Positions 20,472 through 28,144 of a stretch of DNA of 46,432 nt are shown here, piece by piece. The position numbers and the translations under genes were made by a program. Under the pieces are notes generated by a model that saw only the letters and a list, made by a program, of their open reading frames with translations, did no database searches and was not told the DNA's origin. The stretch covers positions 1 to 46,432 of the forward strand of contig JAFYSF010000068.1 in NCBI GenBank assembly GCA_017559505.1, written 5' to 3'. The stretch comes from Paludibacteraceae bacterium (GTDB lineage: Bacteria > Bacteroidota > Bacteroidia > Bacteroidales > Paludibacteraceae). Numbering within the stretch: the stretch's first letter is position 1; each line of letters starts with the position of its first letter.

Positions 20472-22907
20472 ATGGACGAAAGTACAACCCGAAGAAAGAA
20501 AATAGACCCTAAACTCTATGAAGCAGGGTGGGAGCAGGCGGAGTATCCCGATAGTGAGATACTGAACGAACAGCGTGCATACTTGATTGCGCCTGGGCGT
20601 GTGGAGAAACTAAAGGCTCGCAACCCCAAGAAAGTGGACTATATATTGGAGTATAGAGGTATAAAATTGGCTGTGATTGAGGCTAAATCGGATGAAACGC
20701 ATGTTTCTATTGGTGTGCCTCAAGCGAAACAATATGCAGAGATGCTCCAAATTAGATACACCTATTCGACCAATGGCGATGAGATTTATTTCATCGATAT
20801 GGGTGTGAGGGATGCGAGTGGGGAATATGTAGTGCCATCGTCGGAAAGGTATGTCGATAAATTCCCTTCGCCAGATGAGTTGTGGCAGATGACATTCCCC
20901 GATGTCAATCTATGGCGTGATAGGTTTAATGCTCAAAGTTTCAACCGAGCTGGTGGTCGTGCGCCTCGCTATTATCAAGAAAATGCAATAAATAATGTGT
21001 TGATGGCTGTGGCTAATGAGCAAAATCGTATATTGCTCACTATGGCTACGGGTACGGGCAAGACCTACACGGCATTCCAAATATGCTGGAAGTTGTTCCA
21101 AACTAAATGGAATTTGCATGGCAATGACCAACGTCCTCGTATTCTGTTCATAGCCGACCGCAATATATTGGCTAATCAAGCAATTAATGACTTTGAGCAG
21201 TTTGGCGATGATGCTATGGTGCGTATTACGCCTGATGAATTGCGTAAACATGATGGGCGTGTGCCTACGTCGCGTAATCTCTATTTCACGATATTCCAGA
21301 CGTTTATGTGCAATGATGAGTCGGGCGAGCCATATTACAAGCAATATCCAGCGGACTTTTTTGATTTTATAATTATTGATGAGTGTCATCGTGGAGGAGC
21401 TAACGATGAGAGCCAATGGCGTGATTTGATGGACTATTTTTCGTTTGCATATCAGTTGGGTATGACTGCCACACCTCGCCGACAAGAGAATGCTAATACA
21501 TATCGCTATTTTGGCGACCCAGTATATTCCTATTCGCTCAAACAGGGTATTGCTGATGGTTATCTCACGCCATTCCGTGTACGTATATCTGAAAGTAATA
21601 TCGACGAATATGCCTACGATGAGAGCGACGATGTAGAGGGCGATATTGATGTGGAAAAGACCTATACGGAAAATGATTTTTATCGTGGTAAGATTTATAT
21701 TCGTGAACGCGATGAGCATCGTGTGGATGAAATGATGGCGAAAATAAATCCTGCCGAAAAAACAATTATATTTTGTGCTACGCAGTTGCATGCCAATATT
21801 ATACGTGATATGGTGAATCAGCGAAAGAGCAATCCTTCGCCAAACTACTGTATGCGTGTAACTGCCGATGATGGCGATGATGGTGAACGTGTATTGCGTG
21901 AATTTCAAGACAATGAACGCCAAATACCTACCATATTGACTACATCACAAAAACTGTCGACTGGTGTGGATGCTCGCAATGTGCGGAATATTGTGTTGAT
22001 GCGCCCAGTGAATAATATGGTTGAGTTTAAGCAGATTATTGGTCGTGGCACTCGATTGTTTGATGATAAATATTATTTTACGATATACGATTTTGTAGGA
22101 GCGAGTAAGAATTTCCAAGATGCAGAGTGGGATGGCGACCCTTATTGTCCTATGTGTGGCAACTATCCTTGTTCGTGTGCTAAAGGTGGGGGATATCCTA
22201 CTGGAGAAGAAGATGAAACGCCACAAGGTGGTGCAGGAGAAGATGGGGAAGATTATCCAAATCCACATCCAGAACCATGTCCTATATGCGGACATCTGCC
22301 TTGCACTTGCGAGGGAGGGCAACCTCGGACGACTATAAAAGTGCGACTATCAGCTAAGCGTGAATTGGAATTGAAAACACGTTGGACTGAGAAATTCCAA
22401 TATGGAGAAGATCTTATATCAATCGAGGAGTTTATAAAGATTTTGTTTGGTCGATTGCCTCTATTCTTCAAAGGCTCAGCGGATTTGCATCATCAGTGGG
22501 AACATCCTGATACCCGACAAGCTTTGCTTTCGTTGTTGGAGCGAGAGGGTTTTGCTGAAGACAAATTGCGCATGGTGCAACGTGTGATTGGGCGTGAGGA
22601 TTGTGATTTACTTGATGTGCTTGATTTTCTTGCTTATGCCACTACGCCAATCGATCGAGTTTGTCGAGTGGAGTTGGTGCGTAAGGAGTATTATATGCAC
22701 CAATCGCAGGCTTCGCAACAGTTTTTGGATTTCCTTATGGAGCAGTATGTGCGCAATGGAGAGAGTGAATTTACTATGGAAAATTTACCATCGTTCTTAC
22801 AAATGAAATACGGCACAGCTACAGATGCAGTAAAACAATTGAATATGAATCCGGCACAGATAAGAGGTCAGTATCTGGAATTTCAAAAACAATTGTATGT
22901 GATGTAG
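20472..22907 (+). CDS. hsdR: Type I restriction enzyme subunit R (EcoEI-like)
   Basis: 811 residues from ATG 20472; a TTG at 20442 that overlaps hsdS is the alternative. The N-terminal nuclease has IKLAVIEAKSDE (PD-ExK type, near residues 65-76). Helicase motor: MATGTGKTYTAF (Walker A, about 191-202), IIDECHRG (Walker B), GMTATPRR, then IGRGTRL. The C-terminal region (FLLMEQYVRNG-like and MKYGTATDAV) fits the EcoEI R C-terminal domain. It translocates and cleaves unmodified DNA. Odd: between helicase and C-terminal domain are two short Cys knuckles, CPMCGNYPCSC and CPICGHLPCTC (about 559-615), joined by a Gly/Asp/Glu-rich linker. Confidence 0.95.
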   Translation: MDESTTRRKKIDPKLYEAGWEQAEYPDSEILNEQRAYLIAPGRVEKLKARNPKKVDYILEYRGIKLAVIEAKSDETHVSIGVPQAKQYAEMLQIRYTYSTNGDEIYFIDMGVRDASGEYVVPSSERYVDKFPSPDELWQMTFPDVNLWRDRFNAQSFNRAGGRAPRYYQENAINNVLMAVANEQNRILLTMATGTGKTYTAFQICWKLFQTKWNLHGNDQRPRILFIADRNILANQAINDFEQFGDDAMVRITPDELRKHDGRVPTSRNLYFTIFQTFMCNDESGEPYYKQYPADFFDFIIIDECHRGGANDESQWRDLMDYFSFAYQLGMTATPRRQENANTYRYFGDPVYSYSLKQGIADGYLTPFRVRISESNIDEYAYDESDDVEGDIDVEKTYTENDFYRGKIYIRERDEHRVDEMMAKINPAEKTIIFCATQLHANIIRDMVNQRKSNPSPNYCMRVTADDGDDGERVLREFQDNERQIPTILTTSQKLSTGVDARNVRNIVLMRPVNNMVEFKQIIGRGTRLFDDKYYFTIYDFVGASKNFQDAEWDGDPYCPMCGNYPCSCAKGGGYPTGEEDETPQGGAGEDGEDYPNPHPEPCPICGHLPCTCEGGQPRTTIKVRLSAKRELELKTRWTEKFQYGEDLISIEEFIKILFGRLPLFFKGSADLHHQWEHPDTRQALLSLLEREGFAEDKLRMVQRVIGREDCDLLDVLDFLAYATTPIDRVCRVELVRKEYYMHQSQASQQFLDFLMEQYVRNGESEFTMENLPSFLQMKYGTATDAVKQLNMNPAQIRGQYLEFQKQLYVM

Positions 22908-22974
22908 TTATATTTGTGTGTTTTATGACTTAATTTTCCTCGATTATACCCCGAAAAATATATCAAAAACAATG

Positions 22975-23041
22975 AAATTTCCGATTGTAACTGAAAAAAT
23001 AAGTAAAAATTACTTGTTTTCTTGGTTATAATCGGAAATTT
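22975..23041. repeat. Long palindrome, 32-bp near-perfect stem with a 3-base loop
   Basis: Left arm 22975-23006 and right arm 23010-23041 pair along all 32 positions except one A-C mismatch, with a few G-T wobbles; loop AAA. AAATTTCCGATT begins and AATCGGAAATTT ends it. It lies between the end of hsdR and the nfnA promoter. It has no long T-run of its own. It may act as an hsd terminator or RNA-stabilising hairpin, or be a palindromic mobile repeat. Confidence 0.9.
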
Positions 23042-23044
23042 TAT

Positions 23045-23052
23045 TACCTTTG
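23045..23052 (+). promoter_or_regulatory. -7 element of nfnAB
   Basis: TACCTTTG followed by GC directly adjoins the right arm of the palindrome; leader of about 125 nt before ATG 23183. The -33 region falls inside the palindrome, so cruciform formation would compete with promoter binding (inference). Confidence 0.6.
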
Positions 23053-23182
23053 CAAATTGAAAGATTGCATATATATTGTTGGTGTGGGAGAGGTGTGTGT
23101 GGTGTTGGATGGGTTGAATGATGTGAGAGATAGAATATTATTAGCGCGTTAATGTGTCAATTTGAATAATAAAGATATAGAA

Positions 23183-24001
23183 ATGAATAAAATTGTAAGA
23201 AAAGAACATTTCTCTGCAAATGTTGTGATGTTGGAGATTGAAGCTCCACTTATTGCAAAATCGCGTAAAGCGGGTCACTTTGTGATTGTTCGCGTTGACG
23301 AAGATGGCGAACGTATGCCTTTGACTATTGCAGATTCGGACGTTGCTCGTGGTACAATTACTCTTGTTGTGCAAAAAATGGGTGTATCGTCAACTAAGTT
23401 GTGTAACTTGAATGTGGGCGATGAAGTGCTCGACCTTGTTGGGCCTCTTGGCAAAGCTACGCATATCGAAAACTTTGGTACTGTGGTGTGTGCTGGTGGT
23501 GGTGTAGGTGTTGCACCTATGTTGCCTATTATCAAGGCTATGAAAGAGGCTGGTAACCGCGTTGTTTCTATTCTTGCTGGTCGTACTAAAGACCTTATTA
23601 TTCTCGAAGAACAAGTGCGTGAATATAGCGATGAGGTGGTGATTATGACAGATGATGGCTCGTATGGCAATAAGGGTCTTATCACTCAAGGTGTTGAAGA
23701 GGTTATCAATCGTGAGAAAGTGGACTTGTGTGTGACTATTGGTCCTGCTGTGATGATGAAATTTGTTACTCTTTTGACTAAAAAATATGAAATTCCTACT
23801 GTTGCATCGTTGAATACTATCATGGTGGATGGCACTGGTATGTGTGGTGCTTGCCGTGTGACTGTTGGTGGTCAAACTAAGTTTGTTTGCGTTGATGGTC
23901 CTGAATTCGATGCTCATCAAGTGGATTTTGATGAAATGATGATGCGTCTTTCGGCTTATAAAGATGCAGAAGTAGAATCGTTTGAAAATTTCAAAAAATA
24001 A
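23183..24001 (+). CDS. nfnA: NfnA/SudB-type FAD/NAD-binding oxidoreductase subunit
   Basis: 272 residues. A ferredoxin-NADP reductase-like FAD domain (MPLTIADSD) leads to an NAD-binding fold (VVCAGGGVGVAPMLPIIKAM) and a C-terminal [2Fe-2S] segment with CGACR and a third cysteine (KFVCVDG). This is the small subunit of NADH-dependent reduced ferredoxin:NADP oxidoreductase, or of the closely related sulfide dehydrogenase. In anaerobes Nfn bifurcates electrons from NADPH to NAD and ferredoxin in the cytosol. ATG 23183 was chosen over TTG 23162. The large subunit begins one base after its stop. Confidence 0.9.
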   Translation: MNKIVRKEHFSANVVMLEIEAPLIAKSRKAGHFVIVRVDEDGERMPLTIADSDVARGTITLVVQKMGVSSTKLCNLNVGDEVLDLVGPLGKATHIENFGTVVCAGGGVGVAPMLPIIKAMKEAGNRVVSILAGRTKDLIILEEQVREYSDEVVIMTDDGSYGNKGLITQGVEEVINREKVDLCVTIGPAVMMKFVTLLTKKYEIPTVASLNTIMVDGTGMCGACRVTVGGQTKFVCVDGPEFDAHQVDFDEMMMRLSAYKDAEVESFENFKK

Positions 24002-24002
24002 T

Positions 24003-25457
24003 ATGGAAAGAAGAAATGAGGCATGGCGCGAAGAATTGCGCACAGTAATGAAACCAAAAGAGCGTATGGCTATCGAACGCGTGATGATGAATGAGTTGGA
24101 TGGTGAATATCGTAGCAAAAATTCGGAAGAAGTGAACCAAGGTCTTACTATGGAGCAGGCTTTGTTGGAGGCTAAACGTTGTCTCGACTGTCCTAATCCT
24201 TCTTGTATGCAAGGTTGCCCAGTTAGCATTAACATCCCTACTTTTATTAAAAATATCGAACGTGGCGAAATTCTTGAGGCTGCTAAGGTGTTGAAACAAA
24301 CATCGGCTTTGCCTGCTGTATGCGGTCGTGTATGTCCTCAAGAGCGTCAATGTGAAAGCAAATGTATCCACACTAAAACAGGTAAACCTGCTGTGGCTAT
24401 TGGTTATCTTGAACGTTTTGCGGCAGACTATGAACGTAATAGCGGTCAGATGGCAGTGCCAGAAGTGGCAGCGTCTAATGGTATCAAAATCGCTGTTGTA
24501 GGTTCTGGTCCTTGTGGTCTTTCTTTCGCTGGCGATATGGCTAAATTGGGTTATGATGTTACTGTGTTTGAAGCTCTCCACGAAATTGGTGGTGTGTTGA
24601 AATATGGTATTCCTGAATTCCGTTTGCCTAACAATATCGTTGATGTGGAAATTTGCAACCTTGAAAAAATGGGTGTGAAATTCATTAAAAACTGTATTGT
24701 TGGTAAAACAATTTCTTATGACCAATTGAAAGAAGATGGTTTCCGTGCTATGTTTGTGGCTTCGGGTGCAGGTCTTCCTAACTTTATGAATATCCCTGGT
24801 GAAAACTTGATCGGTATTATGTCGTCGAACGAGTATCTTACTCGTGTTAACCTTATGGGGGCGGCTAAAGCTGAGAAAGATACTCCAGTGTTGAAAGGTA
24901 AAAATGTGGCGGTTATCGGTGGTGGTAATACAGCTATGGACTCTGTTCGTACTGCTAAACGTCTTGGCGCTGAACGTGCTATGATTGTTTATCGTCGTTC
25001 GGAAGAAGAGATGCCTGCTCGTCTTGAAGAGGTAAAACATGCTAAAGAAGAGGGCGTTGAATTCTTGACTTTGCATAATCCTATTGAATATAAAGGCGAC
25101 GAGAGAGGACGTGTATCTCAAATGTTACTTCAAAAAATGGCTTTGGGTGAACCAGATGCTTCGGGTCGTCGTAAACCAGAAGCTATTCCTGGCGCAATTG
25201 AAACTATCAACGTTGACGAGGTAATCGTTAGTGTGGGTGTTTCTCCAAATCCATTGATTCCAAGCGCAATCGAAGGTTTGGCTGTTACTCGTAAAGGTAC
25301 TATCGAAGTGGGTGATGATACTTTGCAATCTTCAATCCCTACTATTTTTGCTGGTGGCGATATCGTGCGCGGTGGTGCTACTGTGATTTTGGCAATGGGC
25401 GATGGTCGTCGTGCAGCTGCAAGCATGCATGCTAAAATTCAAGCTGGAGAAATCTAA
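24003..25457 (+). CDS. nfnB: NfnB/GltD-like NADPH oxidoreductase subunit
   Basis: 484 residues. The N-terminal Fe-S region has CLDCPNPSCMQGCPV and later CGRVCPQERQCESKC, as in the small subunit of glutamate synthase. Two Rossmann motifs follow: VVGSGPCGLSFAGDMA (FAD) and VIGGGNTAMDSVRTAKR (NADPH), and a C-terminal FAGGDIVRGGATVILAMGDGRRAA. Pairing with nfnA indicates Nfn rather than glutamate synthase, since no GltB is adjacent. ATG 24003, immediately after the nfnA stop, implies translational coupling. Confidence 0.93.
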   Translation: MERRNEAWREELRTVMKPKERMAIERVMMNELDGEYRSKNSEEVNQGLTMEQALLEAKRCLDCPNPSCMQGCPVSINIPTFIKNIERGEILEAAKVLKQTSALPAVCGRVCPQERQCESKCIHTKTGKPAVAIGYLERFAADYERNSGQMAVPEVAASNGIKIAVVGSGPCGLSFAGDMAKLGYDVTVFEALHEIGGVLKYGIPEFRLPNNIVDVEICNLEKMGVKFIKNCIVGKTISYDQLKEDGFRAMFVASGAGLPNFMNIPGENLIGIMSSNEYLTRVNLMGAAKAEKDTPVLKGKNVAVIGGGNTAMDSVRTAKRLGAERAMIVYRRSEEEMPARLEEVKHAKEEGVEFLTLHNPIEYKGDERGRVSQMLLQKMALGEPDASGRRKPEAIPGAIETINVDEVIVSVGVSPNPLIPSAIEGLAVTRKGTIEVGDDTLQSSIPTIFAGGDIVRGGATVILAMGDGRRAAASMHAKIQAGEI

Positions 25458-25466
25458 AATAATGCA

Positions 25467-25541
25467 CAATGCAAAATTCATAATGCACAATTAGTTTTGG
25501 TATTAGCGAAAATTTAATTATGCATTATGAATTGTAAATTG
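25467..25541. repeat. Inverted pair of 7-bp repeats (AATGCAC/ATTATGC)
   Basis: Left arm AATGCAC-phase heptamers (25467-25493) and right arm (25515-25541, ATTATGC, ATTATGA, ATTGTAA) are inverted copies with about 23 of 27 pairs. The arms keep a seven-base period. The spacer lies between nfnB and the LOG gene; it may double as transcript-ending hairpin. Confidence 0.75.
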
Positions 25542-25548
25542 ATAAAAA

Positions 25549-26094
25549 ATGAATATTTGTGTATATTGTTCGTCATCTGATCAAGTGTGTGACGAATTCA
25601 AACAATTGGCAACCGAATTGGGTAAGTGGATGGTTAACAGTGGTCATACACTTGTTTATGGTGGCGCAACTGGTGGTTTGATGGGTGCTGTGGCTGAAGG
25701 TGTAGCGGCTGCTGGTGGAGATATAGTTGGTATAATACCTGAATGTATTGTGGAAAAAGGTCGTAAAAGCGATTTGCCTACTGAATTGTTTGTGGTGGGC
25801 GATATGGCTGAACGTAAAACAATGATGAAGGAGTATGCTGATGTTTTTGTGGTATTTCCAGGCGGTTTCGGTACTCTTGATGAGATGTTTGACACAATAT
25901 CGTCATGTATGGTTGGCGAGCATGATAAACAAACTATCTTATTCAATCCTAATAATTTTTGGACGGGGTTGTTGCTACAACTCGACAAAATATTGAAAGA
26001 GGGATTGGGATATAAATTTACTAGAAATGGTAATTTTAAGGTAGTTGATACTTTAGAGGAGTTGAAAGAGGCGATAATGATGAATGAAAATTAA
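25549..26094 (+). CDS. LOG family protein (TIGR00730-type Rossmann fold)
   Basis: 181 residues. The defining PGGFGTLDE motif is at about 104-112, with the nucleotide-binding opening VYCSSSDQ and GGATGGLMGAVA. Members that carry PGGxGTxxE cleave nucleoside 5'-monophosphates such as cytokinin riboside phosphates into base and ribose 5-phosphate; in bacteria the physiological substrate is mostly unknown. The ATG at 25549 follows the heptamer hairpin by seven bases. It ends 26 bases before the next gene. Confidence 0.9.
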   Translation: MNICVYCSSSDQVCDEFKQLATELGKWMVNSGHTLVYGGATGGLMGAVAEGVAAAGGDIVGIIPECIVEKGRKSDLPTELFVVGDMAERKTMMKEYADVFVVFPGGFGTLDEMFDTISSCMVGEHDKQTILFNPNNFWTGLLLQLDKILKEGLGYKFTRNGNFKVVDTLEELKEAIMMNEN

Positions 26095-26120
26095 TCTAAA
26101 TAACCTAATGGTCTAATATT

Positions 26121-27458
26121 ATGAATCTTTATTGGAAAAGTCTTTTTGGTGGTTTGATGTCAACTGCTAAGTATGAAGCTAAACTTCAGAAAGAAGCGGT
26201 GGACTATAAACGTTTTCTTTTGATTAAAGAATCAAAAGAGTTAGAAGAATATAATGAACTTTATCAACAAGTTAAATCATCAAGTTTCAAGGAATTAAAA
26301 CGTACGCTTGTGAGTCGTAAATATAAGGATACACAAGAGTATAGAGATATGTCGAAATTTAGAAAATTGGAGAAAAATTCTGAATTGAAGCTCTATTTTG
26401 ATGTTGTAAATTCTAAAGATTTAGCTGATTATTTAGCATTCAAAGAAACTCCTGAGTTTGTTTCGTTGGCAAATCATGACTTGGTGAAAAAATCACCAGA
26501 ACTCACTCAATTGAAGAAATTTGAGAAATCAAATGAATATAAAATCTATACTCGTTTCCATAATTCTTATATTGTTAAAGAGTATTTAGAATTAAAAGAA
26601 AAAGTTTCTCATCCTGATTTTCAAAAGAATAATGAGTTTTGGTCGAATCCTAAACGCTGGGAAACAACAAAAGAGTATCAAGAAGAACAACGTTTTCATC
26701 AGTTAGCTGATAATGATGATATCCGTTTCTATTTGAAACATAAATTAGAAGATTTCAAAACAGTTTCTGGTTATGAGTTGACTTTTGAAGATGAATTTAG
26801 CTGGAATTCTCTTGATTCTTCAAAATGGGAAGTGGGATTCCATTATAAAAGCCCTGCATTTGTTGGTAAACACTCTTTTGTGAACGAACAACAATCTAAT
26901 AATAATGGTGAGAATGTTAGAGTTATAGCTGGTAATCTTCATATTGTAACAAAAGAGAAGAAAAATGAAGCTTTGGCTTGGCATCCTGAAAAAGGTTTTG
27001 TTCAAAAAGAGTTCGATTATACATCTGATGTAATCCATGGTTGTAATGCGGTTTGCCAAAAAGGTGGACTTTATCGCGCTAAAATGCGTTTTGCAGGAGC
27101 AAAAGGTGTTACTCATGCTTTGTGGTTGAGAGGTGATGAAAAAACACCACATATAAATATTTGTAAAGTGGATAACGGTGAAGTTGAAGTGGGTATAGTT
27201 TGGAGCTCTAAGTTTGAAACTAAATATTCTTCAACTCGCATCAAAGGTTTAAAACTTTCTAATTTCTTCATTTATTCATTTGAATGGAATGAAAAAGAGT
27301 TGATATGGTATATCAATGATTTGGAAGTGTTCCGTACTTCTAATTTTATGCCTCAAGATGCTATGTATCCAATGATTAACTCTTTTATTGCTGAAGGTAA
27401 AAAAGGCGGTGAAGCTGATTTTGAAATTGATTACATCAGAGTTTATAAAAGAAAATAA
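26121..27458 (+). CDS. GH16-like lectin-fold protein with lost catalytic residues and N-terminal helical repeats
   Basis: 445 residues, no signal peptide. Residues 15-215 are helical repeats with motif SxELxxYxxLxxxVxSxEF, about 35-45 residues each (KESKELEEYNELYQQVKSS, NSELKLYFDVVNSKDL, SNEYKIYTRFHNS). Residues 220-445 match the GH16 beta-jellyroll: LTFEDEFSWNSLDSSKWEVG, GGLYRAKMRF, FFIYSFEWNEKELIWYINDL, and the final IDYIRVYKRK. At the place of the catalytic E-x-D-x-x-E the sequence is HINICK (344-349), so nucleophile, helper and acid/base are all replaced. It is thus likely a carbohydrate-binding or structural protein rather than an active beta-glucanase. Cytosolic location is implied but odd for GH16. 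Confidence 0.8.
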   Translation: MNLYWKSLFGGLMSTAKYEAKLQKEAVDYKRFLLIKESKELEEYNELYQQVKSSSFKELKRTLVSRKYKDTQEYRDMSKFRKLEKNSELKLYFDVVNSKDLADYLAFKETPEFVSLANHDLVKKSPELTQLKKFEKSNEYKIYTRFHNSYIVKEYLELKEKVSHPDFQKNNEFWSNPKRWETTKEYQEEQRFHQLADNDDIRFYLKHKLEDFKTVSGYELTFEDEFSWNSLDSSKWEVGFHYKSPAFVGKHSFVNEQQSNNNGENVRVIAGNLHIVTKEKKNEALAWHPEKGFVQKEFDYTSDVIHGCNAVCQKGGLYRAKMRFAGAKGVTHALWLRGDEKTPHINICKVDNGEVEVGIVWSSKFETKYSSTRIKGLKLSNFFIYSFEWNEKELIWYINDLEVFRTSNFMPQDAMYPMINSFIAEGKKGGEADFEIDYIRVYKRK

Positions 27459-27572
27459 TCAAATGGTTTGATTGTAAAAGTAAAAAAAATAGAAAAATTT
27501 GTTTTTTAGATTTTACTTTTGTGCATTTTTATAGTCAAATAATTAAAAGAACAACATAAATAATTTAGAATT

Positions 27573-28058
27573 ATGAAAAAAACATTTGCTTTAATTATGG
27601 TAGCAATGATGGCCGTTGGCTGTTTTGCTCAACTCCCATCAGTAACACTTAAAAATATTGATGGTAAAACAGTAGATACTGCTAAATTGAATAATGGTGG
27701 AAAACCATTTATTATTAGCTTCTTTGCTACTTGGTGTAAACCATGTCAACGTGAACTTGATGCAATCCATGAACAAATCGTAGATTGGGAAGAAGAAACA
27801 GGTGTAAAAGTTATCGCTGTTTCTATCGACCAAGGTCAAAATGTTGATAAAGTAAAACCTCTTGTTAATGCAAAAGGTTGGGAATATGAAGTTCTTCTTG
27901 ATCCAAATGGCGACTTCAACCGTGCAATGAACGTGAATGGTACAGTTCCTACTGTATTTGTTATTGATGGTAAAGGTAAAATTGTTGACCGTCGTTCTGG
28001 TTATGTTGATGGTTCAGAACAACACCTTATTGAAAAAGTACGCGAACTTCTAAAATAA
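27573..28058 (+). CDS. TlpA-like periplasmic thioredoxin
   Basis: 161 residues. Signal peptide MKKTFALIMVAMMAVGCFAQ (the cysteine near the end could make it a lipoprotein, but the AQ cleavage fits better). It has a thioredoxin fold of the TlpA/ResA group with active site WCKPC (C55-C58), the preceding IISFFATW, and cis-proline GTVPTVFVID. It would reduce or oxidise disulfides in the periplasm. A TACTTTTG -7 element lies at 27514-27521. First gene of an envelope cluster with four downstream secreted genes, of which two others carry CxxC. Confidence 0.92.
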   Translation: MKKTFALIMVAMMAVGCFAQLPSVTLKNIDGKTVDTAKLNNGGKPFIISFFATWCKPCQRELDAIHEQIVDWEEETGVKVIAVSIDQGQNVDKVKPLVNAKGWEYEVLLDPNGDFNRAMNVNGTVPTVFVIDGKGKIVDRRSGYVDGSEQHLIEKVRELLK

Positions 28059-28076
28059 GTAACTAGTAAATGGTAA

Positions 28077-28119
28077 CGAGTAGTTAGACTATTTTATTTG
28101 TGAATAGTCTATCTACTCG
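28077..28119 (+). repeat. Hairpin from inverted 7-bp repeats
   Basis: CGAGTAG and AGACTATT pair with AATAGTCT and CTACTCG (15 of 17 pairs). Both arms continue into heptamer series (AGTAACT, AGTAAAT, GGTAACG, AGTAGTT). It sits between the thioredoxin and the barrel gene; without a T-run it may be a processing or stabilising element. Confidence 0.7.
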
Positions 28120-28144
28120 CTGCTTACTACTAATGGTTTATAAA

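Noticed and set aside
20910..21923. A 337-codon minus-strand frame inside hsdR.
   Set aside because: It is opposite the helicase core with all motifs intact; there are no own domains and no start signals.
23991..25121. A 376-codon minus-strand frame opposite nfnB.
   Set aside because: Phe/Thr/His-rich shadow without family features, opposite a gene with complete Fe-S and Rossmann motifs.
24003..25457. Glutamate synthase small subunit (GltD).
   Set aside because: The fold is shared, but the partner upstream is an NfnA/SudB-type subunit and no large glutamate synthase gene is adjacent.
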